Position numbers and translations under genes: made by a program
Notes under the pieces: generated by a model
Told to the model about the DNA's origin: nothing
Seen by the model: the letters and a program-made list of their open reading frames with translations, nothing else
Databases searched by the model: none
Source: Prevotellaceae bacterium UBA6417
GTDB lineage: Bacteria > Bacteroidota > Bacteroidia > Bacteroidales > Bacteroidaceae
Assembly (NCBI GenBank): GCA_002439755.1
Contig: DJPH01000004.1
Location: 1-5,289 of the forward strand
Direction of reading: 5' to 3'
Length of the DNA: 5,289 nt
Part shown: positions 1-5,289 of the stretch, piece after piece
How the letters are laid out: the number at the start of each line of letters is the position of its first letter
How positions within the stretch are numbered: the first letter of the stretch is position 1

Positions 1-804
1 CCGCGAGCAGTCTGTAAACCGCAAACCGAATATCCGCCCCAGATAACGCTCCGACGTACCGCCGGCTACCTCTGCGTTGGCTATCCATCCCTGGGCATAC
101 TGCTTCTTTAACACCACATCCATCGTATAAGGCTTACGTTCAGTAGGCCGCCGGAAGGCATCGTTTCGTTCATATACCTTGACATCTTTCACCATGTATG
201 AAGGCAGGTTCTCCAATAACACGAACCTGTTTCCACGAAAAAAGTCCTTACCGTTCAAATATAGATCGTCCACTTTTCTGCCGTTCACGAATATCTCGCC
301 ATTGTCGTTCATTTTCACTCCGGGCAACTCGGCAATCAAAGCCTCCAACATGCTTCCTTCAGCCAATTGGAATGCATCGGCATCAAATACCACTGTATCG
401 CCCTTGTGATACATCTTGATGCGACTGGCACGTACCTTGGCTTCGCCCAAATAACGTGTCTTTTTCTGTGACAGATAGATGTTGTCTAATATGTGTGTCC
501 GTCCTTTATCCTTTTTTATCTCAAAGGCTTTCTCGTAGATGGCATATCGGGGATGGATGCACCTCACAGCATAATGGCCCGCCTGTAAACCCTTAAATTT
601 GAAAAAAGGTCTCATCTTCCCATTTACCTTGTACATCTTCACCGCCGCGGAATCTACAACCTCATTCCCTCGCAACAACAAAACCTTAGTCCTATCTACA
701 GGCAACCTTGTTAAACGATCATAAGTAAACCCCCACACATCTGTAGCCAATACCGACAGCGGCATACAGACACATATCAAAAATATAAACAACAATCTTT
801 TCAT
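1..804 (-). CDS. Outer-membrane beta-barrel protein (TonB-dependent-receptor-like), N-terminal 268 residues, 3' end outside window
   Basis: The frame is open from ATG at 804 to the left edge, so only the N-terminus is present. Residues 1-20 form a signal peptide (MKR, hydrophobic LLFIFLICVCMPLSV, cleavage likely after VLA). Residues 22-113 look like a carboxypeptidase-regulatory-like beta-sandwich (GLQAGHYAV, then HPRYAIYEKAFEI). Residues 117-215 resemble the plug of Bacteroidetes receptors: EAKVRASRIKMYHKGDTVVF, LIAELPGV, GEIFVNGRKVDDLYLNGKDF. From residue 239 (GWIANAEVAGGTSERYLGR) the first barrel strands begin. In the family such proteins sit in the outer membrane, with or without TonB coupling; the ligand is unknown. 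It is the last gene seen of the peptide-modification cluster, 73 bases after the precursor and separated from it by a terminator. I infer a role in uptake, sensing or passage of the peptide product, but it could be unrelated. No TonB box can be confirmed. Confidence 0.85.
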   Translation of the reverse strand, partial: MKRLLFIFLICVCMPLSVLATDVWGFTYDRLTRLPVDRTKVLLLRGNEVVDSAAVKMYKVNGKMRPFFKFKGLQAGHYAVRCIHPRYAIYEKAFEIKKDKGRTHILDNIYLSQKKTRYLGEAKVRASRIKMYHKGDTVVFDADAFQLAEGSMLEALIAELPGVKMNDNGEIFVNGRKVDDLYLNGKDFFRGNRFVLLENLPSYMVKDVKVYERNDAFRRPTERKPYTMDVVLKKQYAQGWIANAEVAGGTSERYLGRIFGLRFTDCSR

Positions 805-817
805 TTTTTCAAATAAC

Positions 818-867
818 AAAAGCAAAAAGAGGAGATAGTTGTGCAGCATTGCCACACAACCACCTCC
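818..867 (-). terminator. Intrinsic terminator after the precursor peptide gene
   Basis: Read on the minus strand, bases 867-851 (GGAGGTGGTTGTGTGGC) pair with 847-831 (GCTGCACAACTATCTCC) around the three-base loop AAT. This gives 17 uninterrupted pairs, four of them G-U type. The stem is followed at once by TCTTTTTGCTTTT (830-818). It begins 10 bases after the precursor stop codon and ends just before the outer-membrane-protein gene. It probably ends most transcripts after the precursor and lets only part read through. Confidence 0.8.
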
Positions 868-877
868 GGAAAAATTG

Positions 878-1180
878 TTAGATCAACAAGCCACCTTTAC
901 AGAAAATATAGGTACTCGTTGGTGAAGCAGTTTCACTTGACGAACTGTTTACGCATTTTCCGATATTCTTGCATTTTCCGGTATTGCTACAATCCGAATT
1001 TACACATGAAGTATTTTCGCAATTCTCATTCTCACAGGTACAGTTCGTATTCGAACCATTGGTTCCGGCCATGCCTGCCATTCCGGCGAAACCACCGCGT
1101 AACTTTCCTTCCTTGTCTTCCGACAATGGACTCATCTCCAATACAATGTCGGAAAGAGACGTCTGTTTTATTAATTTCAT
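878..1180 (-). CDS. Cys-rich RiPP precursor peptide, GG-Bacteroidales type leader
   Basis: This is a 100-residue substrate peptide. Residues 1-30 form a leader (MKLIKQTSLSDIVLEM, then LSEDKEGKLRGG) that ends in a double glycine, matching the Bacteroidetes natural-product precursor pattern processed after GG; cleavage would fall between G30 and F31. The 70-residue core starts with a GMAGMAG stretch (33-39). It continues with Cys at 47, 49, 54, 59, 64, 70 and 76, arranged as six C-x-N repeats. It ends in a Ser/Thr tract (SSSSETASPTST, 79-90) and a last Cys at 94. It follows the radical SAM maturase gene by 20 bases, or by 46 if that gene's ancestral stop is used. The start at 1180 has an A-rich leader and no Shine-Dalgarno site. 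Modification at Cys, and possibly glycosylation at Ser/Thr/Cys, is inferred from the neighbours. The mature activity is unknown. Confidence 0.85.
   Translation of the reverse strand: MKLIKQTSLSDIVLEMSPLSEDKEGKLRGGFAGMAGMAGTNGSNTNCTCENENCENTSCVNSDCSNTGKCKNIGKCVNSSSSETASPTSTYIFCKGGLLI
953..1036 (-). repeat. C-x-N repeat tract in the precursor core
   Basis: Residues 49-76 repeat the pattern C-x-N: CENEN, CENTS, CVNSD, CSNTGK, CKNIGK, then CVN. The Cys spacing is 5, 5, 5, 6, 6. At DNA level the last two hexamers (SNTGKC at 988-971 and KNIGKC at 970-953) are an 18-base tandem duplication with 15 of 18 identical bases, so the tract seems to grow by unit duplication. The regular spacing suggests one modification per unit. 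Confidence 0.75.
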
Positions 1181-1200
1181 GTTTTATTATTTTGTTATTA

Positions 1201-2556
1201 CTATAGTATGATTACTCTCTTTGTCTTTATGATTGATCTTTCCTTTTCCTGGCTTCTACTCTTTTTGTCTGTTCCACATAAATGTCCTTGATGCGCTGAC
1301 GGATGTAGTTCCATCTTATCCTCCTCAGAATACCCCATAAGGCAGCCAACCTCAGGAGACTCCAATTTGTTTTGACTACATCCGCCATGACAAAGGGCTA
1401 AAAGAATGCAACTACGACATGTTTCGTTGCAATAACGTACTTGCCGCCGCTGCTCATACCGGGAATTCCATTCGATATTCCCGTCTTCTATAAGACGGCC
1501 CTCGCAATTCTTTTGATTGAATTCACGCGCTGTGCATTTATACACCATACCGTCATAGTTTATCACAATGCTGTTATCCCTATCTGCATAACACCGGCCT
1601 ACCAACCGTGTGGTTTGCCCTATCACATGGAAACCGGCTGACCGAAATGCAGATTCAAGAAAATCGAGCTTCTCTTCCAATGATTTTTCATCATCAGATT
1701 TCTTGTCTTGCCATACCCTAAAAAAAGCCACATTGCAGTATTCCCGTTCCTCATCCGAAAAGCCCTTCAAATCCGTCAGAACATCAATAAAACGTTCTAA
1801 CGTCTTGGCTGTATAGTTGAAACGGATTGCCACCTTCATACGCATTTGCAACAACATGCGAATATGCCCGATAGTCATACGGTACGTTCCGGGCTTGTTC
1901 TTTCCCATTGTCTTGACAATGTTATGGATGAACTCATTTCCATCAATGGTTATCTGGAAAGAAGGATACCAAGGCTGTAAATATTCCGCAATTTCTTTTG
2001 TCAAAAGTGTTGCATTCGTAGTAAAATGGAGAGTCCAATTGACTTTATCTGTTCCTATCTTCTTTATCTGTTCCAATATCGGTTGGACGACCTGTGAAAA
2101 ATACAACAACGGCTCACCGCCAAAGAATGTAAGGGCTATTGATTTGAAACGGCCTCCGGCAACCTGCTTCTGTAGATACGATATGACTGCGTCCACTGTA
2201 CTTTGTTCCATCTTAGACTTCTTGCCATGTTCTTCGTAGCAGTACCAGCATCGCAGATTGCAGTTCATCGTCGGATTGATGGTTACCAACAATTCTTCGC
2301 TGTTTTCATCGTCTTCTTTCCAGTAATCGATTATCTGCTTTTGCTCATCAAAATCATCCTCAACGATAAAGCCGTTTGAACTAAGATACTCGAAAAAATC
2401 AGGTGCGGCATCGGCAATTCTTTCCAGATCGGTTTCGTTCTTTTGATACAATTCTGCCAACCTATTATCAACCTGCACCATCACATCCGTCCGACAATTG
2501 TACAAGATATAATTCTTTCCGGCAGGCATCAACACTGAATAGTTGCTTGTCTTCAT
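1201..2556 (-). CDS. Radical SAM/SPASM peptide maturase, GG-Bacteroidales type, apparent C-terminal frameshift
   Basis: The protein is 451 residues as read. Residues 1-85 are an N-terminal region of the kind that binds the leader peptide in this family (inferred). The radical SAM core has the 4Fe-4S motif CNLRCWYCYE (C99, C103, C106) and the SAM-binding GGEP at 146-149. A C-terminal SPASM domain supplies ligands for auxiliary clusters: C322, C341, C376, then C380-x2-C383-x5-C389-x3-C393, and C405. The family uses a 5'-deoxyadenosyl radical to modify a peptide, often forming a thioether from Cys; the exact reaction here is unknown. The gene starts 6 bases after the glycosyltransferase/LanC gene and precedes the precursor, so it should be co-transcribed and act in the cytoplasm on that peptide. 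After M415 the reading loses family character; a +1 shift restores it (see the separate entry). All visible catalytic motifs lie before that point. Confidence 0.92.
   Translation of the reverse strand: MKTSNYSVLMPAGKNYILYNCRTDVMVQVDNRLAELYQKNETDLERIADAAPDFFEYLSSNGFIVEDDFDEQKQIIDYWKEDDENSEELLVTINPTMNCNLRCWYCYEEHGKKSKMEQSTVDAVISYLQKQVAGGRFKSIALTFFGGEPLLYFSQVVQPILEQIKKIGTDKVNWTLHFTTNATLLTKEIAEYLQPWYPSFQITIDGNEFIHNIVKTMGKNKPGTYRMTIGHIRMLLQMRMKVAIRFNYTAKTLERFIDVLTDLKGFSDEEREYCNVAFFRVWQDKKSDDEKSLEEKLDFLESAFRSAGFHVIGQTTRLVGRCYADRDNSIVINYDGMVYKCTAREFNQKNCEGRLIEDGNIEWNSRYEQRRQVRYCNETCRSCILLALCHGGCSQNKLESPEVGCLMGYSEEDKMELHPSAHQGHLCGTDKKSRSQEKERSIIKTKRVIIL
1227..1311 (-). other. Ancestral-frame tail of the radical SAM gene (+1 frameshift)
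   Basis: If one base near 1311 is skipped after codon M415, the minus strand reads NYIRQRIKDIYVEQTKR and continues with a basic helix, VEARKRKDQS, to TAA at 1229-1227. This gives a 442-residue protein. The tail is amphipathic and follows GYSEEDKM naturally. The unshifted reading is a low-complexity, unlike-looking tail (ELHPSAHQGHLCGTDKK...) running to 1201. I infer a single-base indel (mutation or sequencing error). A programmed shift is less likely because no slippery heptamer is evident. Confidence 0.65.
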
Positions 2557-2562
2557 TTTATC

Positions 2563-4968
2563 TTATGTTTTAAATTTCCTATAATTCGTCCTTGTACGTT
2601 GGCGTTCCAACAAGAACAAGACAAAACCGGCCTGGCCAATCAGTCCCTTCTTTTGATAAACAGGTTCTTTCGGCAAGAATAACGGTAAATCCAATATTTC
2701 TTCAACTTGTGGAGGCATAATGTCCCAATCACTGGATTTCTTACAAAAAAGGAATTGAAGTGCGTAACGAAGCGTACGATGGCCACAGGTCGGGTTGCTG
2801 ACAATATATTGGCATCTTGTTTTTAAATGCGACATATACGTTTCATCAAACGCGCATTCCGAATTATGCTGTTTCATTCCCATACGCGCAATGACATAAG
2901 CGAGTATGCCACCTATACCGGTCTCCATACTCAAATCATCCACACGCAGGACATCCCGCTCCATGACACGCCTGTCGATATAAGCCAGCTCGCTTTCAAG
3001 ACCGGATTTCAAAAAACCATTTCTCAAAAGATAGATAAAAGACCAACCTATCCCGTACAGGCCATGGGAAAAAGTCAACGGGCTATCAGGATTACGCAGG
3101 CCTTGAACAAGGCCTGACAATAAGTTTGATGCCATTTCATCAGCTTTGGCATCATTCATTTCACGGGCATATTCAGCCAAAGCTATCATCTCACCTGACT
3201 TTCCTTCAAAAAGACTCGCTGTATATGTTTCTGCAGCATGTTGCATTATTTGACCCGCAACAACCGTCACACGTCCCTTCTCGGCATCAGTCACCAACAA
3301 TTCTTCGTAAGGAATAATACGGTTGATCTTACGGACAAACGAAAAATCATGCCCGTGGAAAGAGCTTTCATAATATTTTCTCAGTTTGCCAAGCTCTTTC
3401 CGATAAACAGGATAGATGGTTTGAAGACGTTTGGATAGCTTCGGATTCTTTTGCAAAAATGAAGTCAAAGCAGGGCCTTGTTCGGAAACAGGGAACAAGG
3501 TCTTTATAATGGCGAAGTAATTGTACAGATTAGGAAGTCCGACAAGCACATAAGGAGCATGTTCACGATACAAATGACCTACGACAACATCGCTTATCAA
3601 ACGGCATCCGCCACCTTCCAACCATGCCTTTATGCTGATATAGGGCTCTTCACCGCCATAGTGCACAAGCCCTTGCAGGCCCTTCAATCTGTTCCAATAC
3701 TTCTTACTGGAGCAGTAGCTGGCACCTAACACGGCCGGAACTTGGCCATAATCCAGACAGGTCGCAATATCCCCGCTGTTCCATTGTATCCCGGGAACAT
3801 AATGACTGTCATCAAAATCCACATACGCACCATATACCCCCATTTCGCCCCGGTCTTTCACTTTTCCATTCTTCAGCTTGCGCAACATCCGCGTCTGGCA
3901 ACATAACAGCTGGTTCGGTTTCTTGTCCAGTTCCTCAACAATGCGCTTTGCCCAATTTCCGTCATAAAAGCGCATGTGGGCATCAAGCAAGATAAAATAG
4001 GGGGTACTGCAAATCTGAACGGCCTTCTCCTTTCCCGCAGCAGCACCGATCCCATATTTGTTATAATAGTAATGTACATTCAAGCCTTCCAAGTCGGCTT
4101 CATAATCGTAACCGTCGTCCGAATGGTCGTTGACAACAATGACATCCACCTCGTTGCCGACTGTCTCCCTGATGGAACGGACAGTACGTCCCACTTCCTC
4201 TCGTTCATTCAGGAAAGGCATCAGAACGCTGAGTCTGTTGCGACTTCGTGGAAGGGAAACATAATCGCGCTTCACCTCGTCTTCACGTCGCTTTATCCTG
4301 CGGGCTATATTCTGACGTATCGCGTCTTCTACCTCCTCCCGGTTTTCCGTAGATTCTTCATCCGGCCATACGTCACATTCCGCAAAAACAGTATCGGCAT
4401 TAAGCAAAACAAGATTCCGATATAGCATTTCTCCGTAAAGTGCATAGTCTGCCGACTCACCATATTGCTCTTCGTAACGGAACTTATACCGTTCCCAAAA
4501 CTCCTTCCTTATGATTGTCGTCGTCGGATAGATGTTGCGGTCTTCCAGCAAAGCCATCTCTGTCACTTTAAGTGGAACTCTTCTGATGGTATCGCGAAAG
4601 CTTTTCTGCTTTACAAACCCTCCTGCCAATGCCACTTCGGAGTGAGCTTCCATAAAACGGTATTGTTTGCGCAACCGGCCATCACTCATTCTATATCCGG
4701 CATCCATACGTACAATGTATTTCCCTTCCGCCTGTTTCATCAGACTGTTGAGAGCCCTTGCATAGCCATTGGCACGCTTGACAACACGAATACGCTGGTC
4801 CTCAAACGTATTTATGATTTCATCACTGCCATCTGTAGAACCGTAATCGGCTACCAACAGCTCAAAACGGGAATAGCTTTGCGACAATATACTTTCTACA
4901 CATGCCGCAAGCGTCCTCTTGGAATTGCAAAAGGGAAGTATCACGGAAATTTGTGCTGCTCCTACCAT
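2563..4968 (-). CDS. Fusion of two GT-A glycosyltransferase domains with a C-terminal LanC-like domain
   Basis: The protein is 801 residues from ATG at 4968. This start is preferred because the GT2 fold begins directly after it (ISVILPFCNS, residues 7-16) and the promoter lies just upstream; the open frame reaches back to 5136. Domain A (about 7-200) is GT2-like, with ADYGSTDGSDE (40-50), but its usual DADD motif reads DAGY (89-92). Domain B (about 246-490) has LSVLMPFLNE, VVNDHSDDG, a metal-binding-type DAH (329-331), GGEEPYISIKAWLEGGG (438-454) and VGHLYRE (463-469). This order recalls polypeptide GalNAc-transferases. Residues about 580-790 are LanC-like alpha/alpha repeats: LFEGKSGEMIAL, FSHGLYGIGWSF, METGIGGILAYVIA, KKGLIGQAGFVLFLL. 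No signal peptide is visible, so it is probably cytoplasmic. It heads the operon with the maturase and precursor. I infer that it sugars the precursor; the sugar, the acceptor residue and any cyclase activity are unknown. Confidence 0.88.
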   Translation of the reverse strand: MVGAAQISVILPFCNSKRTLAACVESILSQSYSRFELLVADYGSTDGSDEIINTFEDQRIRVVKRANGYARALNSLMKQAEGKYIVRMDAGYRMSDGRLRKQYRFMEAHSEVALAGGFVKQKSFRDTIRRVPLKVTEMALLEDRNIYPTTTIIRKEFWERYKFRYEEQYGESADYALYGEMLYRNLVLLNADTVFAECDVWPDEESTENREEVEDAIRQNIARRIKRREDEVKRDYVSLPRSRNRLSVLMPFLNEREEVGRTVRSIRETVGNEVDVIVVNDHSDDGYDYEADLEGLNVHYYYNKYGIGAAAGKEKAVQICSTPYFILLDAHMRFYDGNWAKRIVEELDKKPNQLLCCQTRMLRKLKNGKVKDRGEMGVYGAYVDFDDSHYVPGIQWNSGDIATCLDYGQVPAVLGASYCSSKKYWNRLKGLQGLVHYGGEEPYISIKAWLEGGGCRLISDVVVGHLYREHAPYVLVGLPNLYNYFAIIKTLFPVSEQGPALTSFLQKNPKLSKRLQTIYPVYRKELGKLRKYYESSFHGHDFSFVRKINRIIPYEELLVTDAEKGRVTVVAGQIMQHAAETYTASLFEGKSGEMIALAEYAREMNDAKADEMASNLLSGLVQGLRNPDSPLTFSHGLYGIGWSFIYLLRNGFLKSGLESELAYIDRRVMERDVLRVDDLSMETGIGGILAYVIARMGMKQHNSECAFDETYMSHLKTRCQYIVSNPTCGHRTLRYALQFLFCKKSSDWDIMPPQVEEILDLPLFLPKEPVYQKKGLIGQAGFVLFLLERQRTRTNYRKFKT

Positions 4969-4989
4969 ACTGTTTTTCGTTTTACATTG

Positions 4990-5020
4990 CAAACTTAGTG
5001 TTTTTTTGTTCAACAGCAAA
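4990..5020 (-). promoter_or_regulatory. Bacteroidetes-type promoter for the RiPP operon
   Basis: On the minus strand TTTG (5020-5017) is followed after 19 bases by TAAGTTTG (4997-4990), matching the -33 TTTG / -7 TAnnTTTG consensus of the Bacteroidetes primary sigma factor. Transcription would start around 4985, leaving a leader of under 20 bases before ATG at 4968. This excludes upstream in-frame starts such as 5136. No Shine-Dalgarno site is visible, as is usual in this phylum. Confidence 0.75.
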
Positions 5021-5118
5021 ATTCCACAACGATTTTCTGCATATTTGCTTTTTCTAAACCGAAAGAAAACAGGAAGCCTGCAAACGTCATCTACACAAAG
5101 TCTTACCGTATAGAAAGG

Positions 5119-5137
5119 GATGCGGCACTGCCGCATC
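5119..5137 (-). terminator. Strong hairpin downstream of the upstream barrel gene, weak terminator candidate
   Basis: GATGCGGC and GCCGCATC form a perfect 8-pair GC-rich stem with a 3-base loop, 65 bases after the stop codon at 5203. On the minus strand the stem is followed by CCCTTTCTAT, a poor U-tract, so termination is only possible. A second TGCGG copy (plus strand 5141-5145) could compete for the same CCGCA arm. It could equally be a dispersed intergenic repeat. Confidence 0.4.
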
Positions 5138-5202
5138 TATTGCGGACGAATGCAGGACTTCCTTGCTCATAGGCTACAGTACTTCACTTAATCTTTCACA
5201 CT

Positions 5203-5289
5203 TCATTGTTTCTTTTTAGGCTGTTTATTCAATCGATATATCACATGCAGCATTACATAACGGGGCACTACATTGTAACGCGTCTCTGT
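5203..5289 (-). CDS. C-terminal end of an upstream outer-membrane beta-barrel protein (5' end outside window)
   Basis: The open frame entering from the right edge reads 28 codons, ending in RYNVVPRYVMLHVIYRLNK, then a basic tail QPKKKQ and TGA at 5205-5203. The alternating aromatic and hydrophobic pattern (RYVMLHVIYRL) is that of a last transmembrane beta-strand, and a short Lys-rich tail is common in Bacteroidetes barrel proteins of the TonB-dependent-receptor or plug-barrel type. It is codirectional with the RiPP operon and separated from it by 234 bases containing a hairpin and a promoter, so it is likely a separate transcript. It may be a relative of the barrel protein starting at 804, but only the tail of one and the head of the other are visible, so they cannot be compared. 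Confidence 0.65.
   Translation of the reverse strand, partial: TETRYNVVPRYVMLHVIYRLNKQPKKKQ

Noticed and set aside
805..826. TTTG motifs just upstream of the outer-membrane-protein start as a promoter
   Set aside because: They do not match TAnnTTTG, lie within about 6-20 bases of the ATG, and belong to the terminator's U-rich tail.
841..1211. Plus-strand open frames opposite the precursor gene
   Set aside because: They are antisense to the precursor. Their composition follows the complement of its Asn/Cys/Gly codons, and no domain or promoter is visible.
1441..2239. Plus-strand open frames inside the radical SAM gene
   Set aside because: They lie fully antisense to a gene with clear catalytic motifs and show no recognisable protein features.
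3097..3116. Perfect inverted repeat CAGGCCTTG-AA-CAAGGCCTG
   Set aside because: It lies within the LanC-like coding region, has no U-tract or flanking repeat, and is explained by the codons for LVQGLR.
3476..3500. Inverted repeat CCTTGTTC...GAACAAGG
   Set aside because: It is internal to coding sequence with no sign of termination or regulation; likely chance.
3976..4998. Plus-strand open frames of 149 and 177 codons opposite the glycosyltransferase domains
   Set aside because: They are antisense shadows of a strongly supported coding region, and their translations resemble no family I recognise.
4969..5136. 56-residue N-terminal extension of the fusion enzyme
   Set aside because: The promoter lies inside it, it has no GT2 character, and its ATG is part of a hairpin.
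5087..5170. Minus-strand 27-codon frame starting MSKEVLHSS
   Set aside because: It runs through the 5119-5137 hairpin, lacks a leader-like or signal-like sequence, and has no promoter of its own; probably chance.

Overview
The window looks like a gut-type Bacteroidales genome (Bacteroides, Phocaeicola or Parabacteroides-like). The reasons are a Bacteroidetes-type promoter (-33 TTTG, -7 TAnnTTTG), A-rich leaders without Shine-Dalgarno sites, moderate GC, outer-membrane beta-barrel genes of the carboxypeptidase-regulatory-domain type, and a double-glycine peptide precursor of the GG-Bacteroidales radical-SAM type. Species cannot be decided from the sequence.

Everything coding that I can support lies on the minus strand, so the layout reads from right to left. 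First comes the last 28 codons of an outer-membrane beta-barrel protein (5289-5203), followed by a spacer with a strong hairpin and a consensus promoter (4990-5020). Next is a large fusion enzyme (4968-2563) with two GT-A glycosyltransferase domains and a C-terminal LanC-like domain. Six bases later comes a radical SAM/SPASM peptide maturase (2556-1201). Then comes a 100-residue Cys-rich precursor peptide with an LRGG leader end (1180-878), a strong intrinsic terminator (867-818), and the first 268 codons of a second outer-membrane protein with plug-like and beta-barrel regions (804 to beyond the left edge).

Taken together this is a RiPP (ribosomally made, post-translationally modified peptide) biosynthetic operon. 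My inference is that the precursor core, with six C-x-N repeats rich in Asn, Ser and Thr, is modified by the radical SAM enzyme, probably at Cys. It may also be glycosylated by the fusion enzyme, whose second GT domain carries motifs reminiscent of polypeptide GalNAc-transferases (DAH, GGEE...W..GG, VGHLYR). The LanC-like domain lacks the clear zinc-ligand motifs of lanthionine cyclases and may bind the peptide rather than cyclise it. The double-glycine protease/exporter expected for such a leader is not in the window. The terminator just after the precursor would give more precursor mRNA than outer-membrane-protein mRNA.

One oddity is that the radical SAM gene appears to be frameshifted in its last ~36 codons: a +1 shift at about 1311 restores a plausible family-like tail ending at 1227.
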